From: Fusobacteriaceae bacterium
GTDB taxonomy: Bacteria > Fusobacteriota > Fusobacteriia > Fusobacteriales > Fusobacteriaceae
NCBI GenBank assembly: GCA_900764925.1
Contig: CAAFPW010000051.1
Span: 1-25,510 of the forward strand
Length of the DNA: 25,510 nt
Direction of reading: 5' to 3'
Shown: piece by piece, positions 1 through 7,570 of the stretch
Layout: each line of letters begins with the position of its first letter
How positions within the stretch are numbered: position 1 is the first letter of the stretch
The notes under the pieces: generated by a model
The model's input: only the letters and a program-made list of their open reading frames with translations
Told to the model about the DNA's origin: nothing
The model's database searches: none
Made by a program: the position numbers and the translations under genes

Positions 1-221
1 AATCATTAGAAAATGTAAAAGCAATAGTAGAAGCAGCAGGATACTCAATGAAAGATGTAGTAAAAGCAGGAGTGTTTATTAAAGATATGAATGACTTTGC
101 TGCAATCAACGAAGTATACAATGAGTACTTAGGAGATGTAAAACCAGCAAGAGCATGTGTAGAAGTAGCAAGACTTCCAAAAGATGTAAAAGTTGAAATC
201 GAAGTTATAGCTGTTAAATAA
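1..221 (+). CDS. RidA/YjgF-family protein, 3' end only
   Basis: The frame is open from the window edge (first full codon at base 3) to TAA at 219-221, giving 72 C-terminal residues. The ending, with PARACVEVARLPKDVKVEIE and then a hydrophobic VIAVK, is the characteristic C-terminus of the RidA (YjgF/YER057c/UK114) family, and the upstream stretch with KAGVFIKDMNDFAAINEVYNE also fits. Members are small cytosolic trimers that hydrolyse reactive enamine/imine intermediates released by PLP enzymes. The Arg in PARACVEV corresponds to the conserved substrate-carboxylate-binding Arg of active RidA proteins, so this copy is probably catalytic. The N-terminal part lies outside the window. It is followed by a terminator, so it is transcriptionally separate from the convergent regulatory genes. 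Confidence 0.88.
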   Translation, partial: SLENVKAIVEAAGYSMKDVVKAGVFIKDMNDFAAINEVYNEYLGDVKPARACVEVARLPKDVKVEIEVIAVK

Positions 222-232
222 TAAAAAAATAA

Positions 233-280
233 AAGGAGAGAAATTCAATTATACAATAGTTTAGTAGAATTTCTCTCCTT
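233..280. terminator. Bidirectional rho-independent terminator
   Basis: A perfect 14-bp inverted repeat, AAGGAGAGAAATTC at 233-246 and GAATTTCTCTCCTT at 267-280, encloses a 20-nt loop. The plus-strand side is followed by a T-rich stretch (283-293) and the other side is flanked by an A-rich stretch (222-234), so it can end transcription both of the ridA-like gene and of the convergent PocR-domain gene. Confidence 0.85.
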
Positions 281-284
281 AATA

Positions 285-1082
285 TTATTTTTTAATAGAG
301 CTTATATCAAAATTTGAATAATGTTGTTCAGTATTTTTTATTTTTTGAGAGATGCTATTAGTTTCTTCAGAAAGAAAATTAATACTTTGCTCTATTTTAT
401 AGATTTTTTCATCATCAATATTGAAGCGTTTAAATAGAGTATCATAGATTCTTTTGAAAAAACCTTGAAAATTAGATATTGTATCTGTAGGGATAAAATT
501 TCTTGCTTTTAATCTAAGTAGAAACTTATCAAACTTATCAATACTATTATAACAATATTTACTAGTTTTCATTCCAGTATCTTGATAGTCAGAAAAGTTT
601 GAAAGTTTAGAAGAAAGTTCATATAAAAAATTAGCTGCATACTCTATTTTTTCATAAGGGATGACTTTAACTTTTCTGAGAGCAGCTATATACTCCTCTT
701 CACTAACTCCAATCTCTCTAGCTATTTTTCGAAAATTTTCCTCATCAGGTTTTTCAGCTAAAATTTGACCACATAAAAAACATCCAACAATTTTATCTTT
801 TATAATGATAGGACTAGCAAAGTCAATGAGCCCAGCATGACACCTATATATAACAGGTTTTTTTAACTCCTTTGCCTTATTTCCACCATAGGCGTCACAC
901 TCCATGCATCTCTTTAATCCTATCTCAGTTCCTCTAGTACATCTACTACAAAATTCAGAGAAATTACTTTGTTTAGTTAAAGGTTTTCCATTTATATCAG
1001 TAATTATACTACCTATTCCAAATTCAGTTGCTAGTTTATCTTGTAGAGTCTGAAAAAACTCTATATCTAGATATTCGTACAT
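285..1082 (-). CDS. Stand-alone PocR ligand-binding-domain sensor protein
   Basis: The 265-residue product has an N-terminal PocR sensory domain (about residues 5-155) but no AraC-type helix-turn-helix. The stretch YRCHAGLIDFASPIIIKDKI followed by VGCFLCGQ aligns with YRCHAGLTDF...VGFVLCGQ of Salmonella PocR, the activator of pdu/cob genes. Residues about 156-265 look helical and charged, with no recognisable output domain, so they may contact a partner. Cysteines cluster at 45, 48, 59, 62, 81, 101 and 104. It is the last gene of a minus-strand set with a response regulator and a hybrid kinase, divergent from the pdu genes. The inferred role is ligand sensor for that phosphorelay. Start choice: the ATG at 1082 has GGAG six bases upstream; an ATG at 1100 (six more residues), with GGGG eight bases upstream, is also possible. 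Confidence 0.85.
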   Translation of the reverse strand: MYEYLDIEFFQTLQDKLATEFGIGSIITDINGKPLTKQSNFSEFCSRCTRGTEIGLKRCMECDAYGGNKAKELKKPVIYRCHAGLIDFASPIIIKDKIVGCFLCGQILAEKPDEENFRKIAREIGVSEEEYIAALRKVKVIPYEKIEYAANFLYELSSKLSNFSDYQDTGMKTSKYCYNSIDKFDKFLLRLKARNFIPTDTISNFQGFFKRIYDTLFKRFNIDDEKIYKIEQSINFLSEETNSISQKIKNTEQHYSNFDISSIKK

Positions 1083-1116
1083 ATTTTCTCCACTTTTCAT
1101 AATAATAACCCCATTT

Positions 1117-1788
1117 CTATTTTAATATATAACCAAAACCTCTTTTAGAAACTAGTACATCATTGAGTATAGGAAGTTTTTTACGTAATCTTTTTAAACA
1201 TTGATCAACAGCTTTATCACTGATATCATAGTTGTCACTCCAAACATTATCTAAAATATTAGTTCGAGAAAGAAGAAGTCCTCTATTTAAGATAAAGTAT
1301 TGTAAAATTTCAAATTCATTTTTTGAAAGTGTAATAAATTCATCATTGTATTTAACTAATTTACTATTAGAGAAGAGTTTTATATTTTCATAAGAAAGAT
1401 ACTCTCTATCTTTAGGTACCCTTTCAATAAACTTTTCAATTCTTATATAGAGTTCTGTAAAATCAAAAGGTTTTTTAATGTAATCATCACACCCTAAGAG
1501 AAGATTTTTATTAACACTCTCTTGAGAAGTATCTGCGGTGAGAGCTAAAATAAATGGAGTACCATAAATATTAGGATAAGTCCTAATTTTTTTACATATT
1601 TCACTTCCATTTCCATCTGGTAAAGAAAGATCCAGAAGAATAATATCTGGAACAGATTTTTCTAACTCTTTTGTAGCTGTAGCTAAGCTATAAGCTTCAG
1701 ATATATCTAAATGTGTATTCTTAGAAAGGAGCATTTTTAATAACTCCCTTGTTTCTTCTGAATCATCTACTATTAATAATTTTATCAT
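1117..1788 (-). CDS. OmpR/PhoB-family response regulator
   Basis: The 223-residue product is a two-domain response regulator. The receiver (about 1-120) has the acidic pair D8/D9, phospho-acceptor D53 in DIILLDLSLPDG, T84 in ALTAD, and K106 in the KKP motif. A winged-helix trans_reg_C domain follows (about 145-223), ending in the family signature GFGYILK. The start is set at 1788 because GGGG lies just upstream and the sequence then reads MIKLLIVDDS, the usual receiver beginning; a longer frame from 1827 overlaps the kinase gene. Its ATG overlaps the kinase TGA (ATGA), which suggests translational coupling. It probably controls the divergent pdu genes through the tandem repeats at 3752 and 4961; this is inference from position and from the 11-bp repeat architecture typical of this family. 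Confidence 0.92.
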   Translation of the reverse strand: MIKLLIVDDSEETRELLKMLLSKNTHLDISEAYSLATATKELEKSVPDIILLDLSLPDGNGSEICKKIRTYPNIYGTPFILALTADTSQESVNKNLLLGCDDYIKKPFDFTELYIRIEKFIERVPKDREYLSYENIKLFSNSKLVKYNDEFITLSKNEFEILQYFILNRGLLLSRTNILDNVWSDNYDISDKAVDQCLKRLRKKLPILNDVLVSKRGFGYILK

Positions 1789-3698
1789 TGTAATTCCCCT
1801 TTTTCCTCTGATAATAATTTTTTCCAATTGACCACATAGTAAAGATAACTAAAGAGTACAGATTCATTGATAGGCTTTGTAATATAGCCATCAAAACCAT
1901 ATGGGATATATTTTTCCTTATCTCCAATAATAGCTTGAGCAGTGAGAGCAAATATTGGTGTTGAATTATATAGTTTTTTATCTCTAATATATTTGATTGT
2001 TTGTAAACCATCCATAACAGGCATTCTTATATCTAAGAAGACCGCATCAAATTTATTTACTTGAAGTTCTTTGAGAGCTAGTAAGCCATTTTCAACACAG
2101 GTAACTTTTATATTATCAGAGATAAGAATAGACTTTAGAAACTCTCTATTATCCTCCACGTCTTCAGCTATTAGAAGGGATATTTTTTCCTCTTTAAAAG
2201 TTAAATAGTTATTAAACATCTCTGAATAATCTAAAGTATGTGTCATTTTTTCTAACTCTTCAATAAGATAAAGTATGTTATTAAAATTGATATTTTCTTT
2301 TTTTAGTTCTTGAGATATTTTTATTGAAACATCATAGATCAATGTTAAATTTAGGTTACCATATGTTCCTTGAATGAGATGATTGATGTCTCTAAGAAGT
2401 TTTAAATCTTGTTTTTTATATGCTTCTTTTAATTTTTTCAATCTTATTGGTAATTTTAAAATACTCATTAATATTATAGATTTGAACTTTTCATTATTAG
2501 AATTTAATAATTTACTTAAAGATACGGCAAAGTTTTCTCCATATTTATGGTAAACTTCAATAGGAATTTTAACTTTAAAGGTTGTACCAACATTTGGTTT
2601 ACTCTCCACTTGAATAGTTCCTAAAAGAATCTCTATCAATTTTTTACTAATACTTAATCCTAAACCAGCCCCTGAAGAGAGCTTATTAATTTGTCCAAAA
2701 CTTTCAAATATATATTCTAAATTTTCTTTTTCAATACCAATTCCACTATCATAGACATTGAAGTAAAGATATCCATCTCGAATATCTACTTCGCATAGAA
2801 CAAACCCTTTTTCAGTATATTTAATGGAGTTATGAATTATATTTTTAGCAATCTCATATACTTTCATCTTATCTGAATAGATATATGTATCATCACATAA
2901 AAATTCCAATTCAAACTTAAGATTTTTTTGTGTAGCTAGAGTGTTATGTTCAAAATATATCTCTTGGAAGAGCTTTTTTACAGAGAAACTTTCATAGTTT
3001 AAATCTATTTTTCCTAACTCTATTTTTGAAAAATCCAAAAGTTCATTAGTAAAATTTAGAAGTTTAACTCCAGAGGTATGAATGATATCTAATTTTTCTT
3101 TAAATTCGGGAGCTACATCCTCTTTTAAAAGAAGACGTGAATAACCAATAATTGGTGTAAGTGGGGTTCTCATCTCATGGCTAATTTTTGCTAAAAATTC
3201 ATCTTTAGCTCGATTGGCAGATTCAGCATTTTCCTTTGATATAATTAATTCTTTTGTTCTTTGAGAGACTATCTTTTCAAGATTTTTATTGAGTTGTTGT
3301 AACTCATCACTTAAAAGTTGGGCTTTCTCCTTTTCTCTTTTTATCTCTCCCTCTTTTACTAAAATATCCAAAATATCCATTTTAATAGATGAGAAAACTT
3401 TATATAGACACTCTTCCATATTAGCAAATTCATTTTTGAGTTCTGTGATGAATTTATCATTTACTAATGAAATTATTTCATCAAATTTCTCCAATGTTTT
3501 ATATACATTTAAAAGAGTGAATTTAGATAAAAAGTTTGAAATTAAGAAAAAAATAATAACTATTAGTAAAATTTTAAATATTAAAAAGTCCTTAAAAAAT
3601 TGGAAGTTTTTTTGTGAATATAGGAGATATATAATAGAAATATTCCCTAAAATAAATATGATTGTATTTAAAAAAGCAATTTTTTTATGTATTTTCAT
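1785..3698 (-). CDS. Hybrid sensor histidine kinase with internal Hpt-like segment
   Basis: The 637-residue membrane protein has two N-terminal hydrophobic helices (about 7-27 and 36-56) separated by a loop of only about 10 residues, so there is no extracytoplasmic sensor domain. A coiled-coil stretch (about 65-165) leads to HisKA with H174 in ISHEMRTPLTP, and then a HATPase_c domain with N290, DSGIGI (317-322) and GAGLGLSI (343-350). Residues about 385-500 are helical and contain NHLIQGTYGNL, which resembles an Hpt motif (HxxKG) with candidate phospho-His H440. A receiver follows (about 506-625) with E512/D513, D556 and K608. The start has GAGG at good spacing. It is first of the minus-strand set and divergent from pduQ. 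Lacking its own obvious sensor, it probably takes input from the PocR-domain protein encoded two genes downstream. Confidence 0.92.
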   Translation of the reverse strand: MKIHKKIAFLNTIIFILGNISIIYLLYSQKNFQFFKDFLIFKILLIVIIFFLISNFLSKFTLLNVYKTLEKFDEIISLVNDKFITELKNEFANMEECLYKVFSSIKMDILDILVKEGEIKREKEKAQLLSDELQQLNKNLEKIVSQRTKELIISKENAESANRAKDEFLAKISHEMRTPLTPIIGYSRLLLKEDVAPEFKEKLDIIHTSGVKLLNFTNELLDFSKIELGKIDLNYESFSVKKLFQEIYFEHNTLATQKNLKFELEFLCDDTYIYSDKMKVYEIAKNIIHNSIKYTEKGFVLCEVDIRDGYLYFNVYDSGIGIEKENLEYIFESFGQINKLSSGAGLGLSISKKLIEILLGTIQVESKPNVGTTFKVKIPIEVYHKYGENFAVSLSKLLNSNNEKFKSIILMSILKLPIRLKKLKEAYKKQDLKLLRDINHLIQGTYGNLNLTLIYDVSIKISQELKKENINFNNILYLIEELEKMTHTLDYSEMFNNYLTFKEEKISLLIAEDVEDNREFLKSILISDNIKVTCVENGLLALKELQVNKFDAVFLDIRMPVMDGLQTIKYIRDKKLYNSTPIFALTAQAIIGDKEKYIPYGFDGYITKPINESVLFSYLYYVVNWKKLLSEEKGELQ

Positions 3699-3832
3699 AT
3701 TTTACCTCATAAGTATAAATTCAAATTAAAATGTATTGAAAAAAATTGTAATGACATTGATGTGACATTTTACTTTAATAATATATTAATATTAGAAATA
3801 TATCAACTACTTTTTTTGAAGGGGGTATGAAA
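3699..3832. promoter_or_regulatory. Divergent promoter region between kinase and pduQ-like genes
   Basis: This 134-bp AT-rich region must hold promoters for both directions. For the minus strand, TATACT (complement of 3712-3717) is a plausible -10 just upstream of the kinase SD. For the plus strand, several -10-like hexamers occur between 3774 and 3804, including TATATT at 3782-3787, but none has a convincing -35; activation from the tandem repeat at 3752-3771 would explain that. The pduQ SD is GGGGG at 3821-3825. Confidence 0.6.
3752..3771 (+). promoter_or_regulatory. Tandem repeat operator candidate upstream of pduQ
   Basis: TGACATT at 3752-3758 and TGACATTTT at 3763-3771 form a direct repeat with an 11-bp period (7-4-7 layout), 81 bp upstream of the pduQ start. 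The same arrangement recurs upstream of pduB at 4961-4980. One-turn direct repeats are the usual target of PhoB/OmpR-family dimers, so the regulator encoded at 1117-1788 is the likely ligand. That assignment is inference. Confidence 0.68.
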
Positions 3833-4939
3833 ATGAAGATATTTCAAGCAGATACAGAGATATTTGCAGGAATAGAAACAGAAAAAATTCTAGAAAAAAT
3901 ATCTTGTAAAAAATATTTTTTTATGACTGATCCAATGATGGTAAAGATTGGAATAAGTAAAAAAATAGAAGATATTTTTAAAAATAGAGGAATTGAGTAT
4001 GAGATTTTTAGTGGTATTGAGGTAAATCCTTCATTGGAATCTATAAAAAATGCTCTGGAGAGAGTAATTGAATTTTTACCAGAAAAAATACTAGCTTTAG
4101 GTGGAGGATCTACATTGGATTCAGCTAAGGCAGTATCTTATTTTATGTCTAAATCTGGAAAGGAGATACCTGTTATAGCTATCCCTACAACTTGTGGAAC
4201 TGGTTCAGAGGTAACTTCCTATGCAGTAATAACTGATACTGTAAATAATATCAAAATTCCAATTAAAGATGATAAGATGATTCCTGAGATCGCTATATTA
4301 GATCCAGAATTTACAGCAACACTACCAAAATCTGTAGTAGCTGATGGAGGTATAGATGCACTTACTCATGCAATAGAAGCATATACTTCAAGGGGAGCTA
4401 ATCTATATACACAAATTTATTCTCTTTACGCAATAAAAACTATCTTTAAAAATATCTTGAAGATGTATGATGATATCTCTAACAGAGAAGCTAGAGTAGA
4501 GATGGGAAAAGCCTCTTGTATAGCTGGATTTGCCTTTGAAAAGGCAGGCCTTGGAATAAATCACAGCATAGCTCATAATATAGGAGGAAAGTTTCATAAG
4601 GCTCATGGAAGAGCAAATGGAGTTGTACTACCATATGTTATAAGATTTAATTCAACTGATAATGAAACAGCTAAAAGATATTATGAAATAGCTAAAGAGT
4701 TGGAGTTACCAGCTAGTAGTGTTGAAGAGGGAGCAAAGAGTTTAGCTATTGCAGTAGAGATATTAAATAAGAAATTAGGAATTCAAAGTTGTGTAAGAGA
4801 GTTAGGAGTAGCCGAAGAGGAGTATAGAAAACTTATTTCAGAGATGTCTGAAGTAGCTATGAGTGATATATGTACTTCAGGAAATATAAAAGAAGTTACT
4901 CTTGAAGATATGAAAAAAATATTTGAAATTTTATATTGA
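3833..4939 (+). CDS. pduQ: Iron-dependent alcohol dehydrogenase, PduQ-like (1-propanol dehydrogenase)
   Basis: The 368-residue product is a group III (Fe-ADH) dehydrogenase. It has the NAD-binding motif GGGSTLDSAK (90-99), PTTCGTGSE (118-126), and the four expected iron ligands D175, H179, H244 and H258, with family spacing (4, 65 and 14 residues). The segment GINHSIAHNIGGKFHKAHGR is typical of PduQ and related 1,3-propanediol dehydrogenases. In the Pdu pathway it reduces propionaldehyde to 1-propanol with NADH, which recycles NAD+ for PduP. The start is the ATG at 3833, seven bases after GGGGG; an ATG at 3827 sits only one base from the SD. It is separated from pduB by a second promoter region carrying the same tandem repeat, so it is co-regulated but at the front rather than in its usual place late in the operon. 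DhaT-like use of 3-hydroxypropionaldehyde cannot be excluded. Confidence 0.88.
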   Translation: MKIFQADTEIFAGIETEKILEKISCKKYFFMTDPMMVKIGISKKIEDIFKNRGIEYEIFSGIEVNPSLESIKNALERVIEFLPEKILALGGGSTLDSAKAVSYFMSKSGKEIPVIAIPTTCGTGSEVTSYAVITDTVNNIKIPIKDDKMIPEIAILDPEFTATLPKSVVADGGIDALTHAIEAYTSRGANLYTQIYSLYAIKTIFKNILKMYDDISNREARVEMGKASCIAGFAFEKAGLGINHSIAHNIGGKFHKAHGRANGVVLPYVIRFNSTDNETAKRYYEIAKELELPASSVEEGAKSLAIAVEILNKKLGIQSCVRELGVAEEEYRKLISEMSEVAMSDICTSGNIKEVTLEDMKKIFEILY

Positions 4940-4960
4940 TGTTTTATTAAAAGTTAAAAA

Positions 4961-4980
4961 TGACATTTTTCTGACATTTT
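4961..4980 (+). promoter_or_regulatory. Tandem repeat operator candidate upstream of pduB
   Basis: TGACATT at 4961-4967 and TGACATTTT at 4972-4980 repeat with the same 11-bp period as at 3752-3771, 86 bp upstream of the pduB start. The two copies share both half-sites and the trailing TTTTA, but not the 4-bp spacer. It is the second likely operator for the adjacent response regulator (inference). Confidence 0.7.
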
Positions 4981-4987
4981 ATATTTT

Positions 4988-5025
4988 TATAATTACAATG
5001 TAATAAAATAAAATTTTAGTATAAT
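4988..5025 (+). promoter_or_regulatory. Candidate -10 elements for the main pdu operon
   Basis: Two perfect TATAAT hexamers lie at 4988-4993 and 5020-5025. Neither has a good -35 at 17 bp (AATGTA at 4997-5002 for the second). The first lies 7 bp downstream of the tandem repeat, a placement that suits activation by a regulator occupying the -35 region. The sequence does not settle which is used. No B12-riboswitch-sized leader fits in this 107-bp gap. Confidence 0.5.
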
Positions 5026-5046
5026 CTAATATAAGGGGGTAATTAG

Positions 5047-5838
5047 ATGCAAGAAAATTTGGTTGAAAAAATGATGTCTGAAGTAATGGAAAAGTTAAAA
5101 GAAAAAACTGGTGAAGCACCTAAACCAGCATGTGCACCTGTAAAAGAGTGTCGTTTAACAGAGTTTGTTGGTGTTACAACACATGGAGATGGAATAGGAC
5201 TTGTAATAGCAAACGTAGATCCAGCACTTCATGAAGCTATGGGAATAGATAAAAAATATCGTTCAATAGGAATATTAGGAGCGAGAACAGGGGCAGGACC
5301 ATTTATAATGGCAGCAGATGAAGCTGTAAAAGCAACTAATACAGAAGTGATTTCAATAGAACTTCCTAGAGATACAAAAGGTGGAGCAGGACATGGATCT
5401 TTAATCCTTTTTGGAGCTGAAGATGTATCAGATGCTAAAAGAGCAGTTGAGGTGGCAATAGCTGCTGTAACTGAAAAATTTGGAGATGTATATGGAAACG
5501 ATGCAGGACATATAGAACTTCAATATACAGCTAGAGCATCATATGCATGTAATAAAGCTTTTAATGCACCATTAGGAAAAGCATTTGGAATTATTGTAGG
5601 AGCTCCTGCAGCAATCGGAGTAGTAACTGCTGACACAGCACTAAAAGCAGCTAATGTAGAAGTTTTAGGATATAGTTCACCTGCTAAAGGAACAAGTTTC
5701 TCAAATGAGGTAATATTAACAATTTGTGGAGATTCTGGAGCAGTTAGACAAGCTATACTTGCAGCTAAAGAAGTAGGAGTTAAACTTCTTGAAACTTTAG
5801 GAGGACCAGCTCCTTCTGGATCAACTCCATATATTTAG
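5047..5838 (+). CDS. pduB: PduB-like trimeric BMC shell protein
   Basis: The 263-residue product is a tandem-BMC-domain (BMC-T) shell protein of the PduB/EtuB type. The first domain covers about 38-145 (HGDGIGLVIANVDPALHEAM...) and the second about 150-255 (LGKAFGIIVGAPAAIGVVTADTALKAANVEVLGY). Trimers form pseudohexagonal tiles of the shell. The N-terminal extension, with LVEKMMSEVMEKLKEK at about 5-20, is an amphipathic helix; in known PduB such an extension links shell and lumen. The start has AAGGGGGT seven bases upstream. It is the first gene of the main operon, just downstream of the repeat operator. The adjacent pduC starts 51 bp further on with its own AGGAGG. Confidence 0.93.
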   Translation: MQENLVEKMMSEVMEKLKEKTGEAPKPACAPVKECRLTEFVGVTTHGDGIGLVIANVDPALHEAMGIDKKYRSIGILGARTGAGPFIMAADEAVKATNTEVISIELPRDTKGGAGHGSLILFGAEDVSDAKRAVEVAIAAVTEKFGDVYGNDAGHIELQYTARASYACNKAFNAPLGKAFGIIVGAPAAIGVVTADTALKAANVEVLGYSSPAKGTSFSNEVILTICGDSGAVRQAILAAKEVGVKLLETLGGPAPSGSTPYI

Positions 5839-5889
5839 AGAGCAGCCCATTATTGTAGAAAAATATGGAGAAAAAAATAGGAGGTTATA

Positions 5890-7554
5890 ATGAGATCAAA
5901 ACGTTTTGAAGTATTAGGTGCAAGACCTGTAAATAAAGATGGATATGTAAAAGAGTGGCCAGAAGTAGGGTTAATAGCAATGAACTCTCCTCTAGATCCA
6001 AAACCAAGTGTAAAAGTTGTAAATGGAAAAATAGTTGAATTAGATGGTAAAAAGAGAGAGGATTTTGACCTATTAGACTATTTCATAGCTGATTATGGAA
6101 TCGTAGTAGAGAATGCTGAAAAAGTAATGGCTATGGACTCTTTAGAAATAGCTAGAAAATTAGTAGATATAAATGTTTCAAGAGATGAAATATTAAAAAT
6201 ATCTCTTTCTATGACTCCAGCAAAAGTTGCTGAAGTAATGGGAAAAATGACAGTATTAGAGATGATGATGGCAGTTAATAAGATGAGAGCAAGAAAAACT
6301 CCTTCTAACCAATGTCACGTTACAAACTTAAAAGATAACCCAGTTCAAATTGCTGCAGATGCTGCTGAAGCTTCTTTGAGAGGATTCTCTGAAGAGGAAA
6401 CAACAGTAGCAGTTACAAGATATGCACCATTTAATGCAATTGCATTACTTGTAGGATCACAAGTAGGAAGACCTGGAATTCTTACTCAATGTTCAGTAGA
6501 GGAAGCAACAGAGTTATTACTAGGAATGAGAGGACTTACAGCTTATGCTGAAACAGTTTCAGTTTATGGAACAGAACCAGTATTTATAGATGGAGATGAT
6601 ACTCCATGGTCTAAATCTTTCTTAGCATCAGCTTATGCTTCAAGAGGATTAAAAATGAGATATACATCTGGAAGTGGATCTGAAGTATTGATGGGATATG
6701 CAGAAGGATGTTCAATGTTATACCTAGAAGCTCGTTGCTTATTCATAACTAAAGGAGCAGGAGTACAAGGAATTCAAAATGGATCAGTAAGTTGTGTAGG
6801 AGTACCAGGAGCTGTACCAAGTGGAGTAAGAGAGATCTTAGCAGAAAACTTAGTAGCTATGATGTTAGACCTAGAATGTGCTTCAAGTAATGACCAAACA
6901 TTTACTCACTCAGACTTAAGAAGAGTAGCTAGATCACTTATGCAAATGATTCCAGGAACTGACTTTATCTGTTCAGGATATAGTTCAACACCTAACTATG
7001 ACAATATGTTTGCTGGATCAAACTGGGATGCAGAAGACTATGACGACTGGAATATAATTCAAAGAGACCTTAAGATAGATGCAGGATTAAGACCTGTAAA
7101 AGAAGAAGATGTAGTAAGAGCAAGAAATAAAGCAGCAAGAGCAGTTCAAGCTGTGTTTGATGCTTTAGGATTACCTGAGATTACAGATGCAGAAGTAGAA
7201 GCAGCTACATATGCTCATGGAAGTAAAGATATGCCTGAAAGAGACATGGTAGCAGATATGAAAGCTGCAACTGAAATGATGGAAAGAGGAATTACAGGAA
7301 TGGATGTAGTAAAAGCTCTTAAAACTAAAGGATTTGATGATGTTGCATCTGATCTACTAAAACTTATGAAATTAAGAGTAGCAGGAGACCACTTACATAC
7401 ATCTGCAATCTTAGATAGAGATTTCAATGTAATTAGTGCAGTTAATGACAGAAATGACTATAGTGGACCTGGAACAGGATATCAAATCTCTGCAGAAAGA
7501 TGGGAAGAACTTTCAAATATAGGAAATGCAGTAGATGCATCAAAAATCAAATAG
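5890..7554 (+). CDS. pduC: Propanediol dehydratase large subunit
   Basis: The 554-residue product has exactly the usual length of the alpha subunit of adenosylcobalamin-dependent diol dehydratase. It converts 1,2-propanediol to propionaldehyde by a radical mechanism in the BMC lumen. The residues known in the Klebsiella oxytoca enzyme fall at the same numbers here: Q141, H143, E170, E221, Q296, D335 and S362 around the substrate and the active-site metal. S301 and Q336, positions linked to substrate range, also match diol dehydratase. The gene is followed at short spacing by pduD and pduE and then by the reactivase genes, the standard order. AGGAGG lies upstream of the ATG. A glycerol dehydratase is the alternative; the Pdu-type neighbours favour propanediol, though such enzymes usually accept both. 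Confidence 0.96.
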   Translation: MRSKRFEVLGARPVNKDGYVKEWPEVGLIAMNSPLDPKPSVKVVNGKIVELDGKKREDFDLLDYFIADYGIVVENAEKVMAMDSLEIARKLVDINVSRDEILKISLSMTPAKVAEVMGKMTVLEMMMAVNKMRARKTPSNQCHVTNLKDNPVQIAADAAEASLRGFSEEETTVAVTRYAPFNAIALLVGSQVGRPGILTQCSVEEATELLLGMRGLTAYAETVSVYGTEPVFIDGDDTPWSKSFLASAYASRGLKMRYTSGSGSEVLMGYAEGCSMLYLEARCLFITKGAGVQGIQNGSVSCVGVPGAVPSGVREILAENLVAMMLDLECASSNDQTFTHSDLRRVARSLMQMIPGTDFICSGYSSTPNYDNMFAGSNWDAEDYDDWNIIQRDLKIDAGLRPVKEEDVVRARNKAARAVQAVFDALGLPEITDAEVEAATYAHGSKDMPERDMVADMKAATEMMERGITGMDVVKALKTKGFDDVASDLLKLMKLRVAGDHLHTSAILDRDFNVISAVNDRNDYSGPGTGYQISAERWEELSNIGNAVDASKIK

Positions 7555-7570
7555 TAGTAGGAGGTAACAG

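Noticed and set aside
3289..3729. Plus-strand open frame of 146 codons inside the kinase gene
   Set aside because: It is the complement of the coiled-coil and transmembrane coding part of the kinase; no SD and no recognisable domain.
4961..4993. TGACA of the tandem repeat as a sigma-70 -35 box
   Set aside because: The distances from the two TGACA copies to TATAAT at 4988 are 22 and 11 bp, not about 17. The repeat is better explained as a regulator site. In the pduQ copy a 17-bp match exists only to a poor TTTAAT.
4940..5046. Adenosylcobalamin riboswitch ahead of the B12-dependent operon
   Set aside because: The gap is only 107 bp, very AT-rich, and lacks the conserved B12-box and G/C-rich helices; no room for the full fold.
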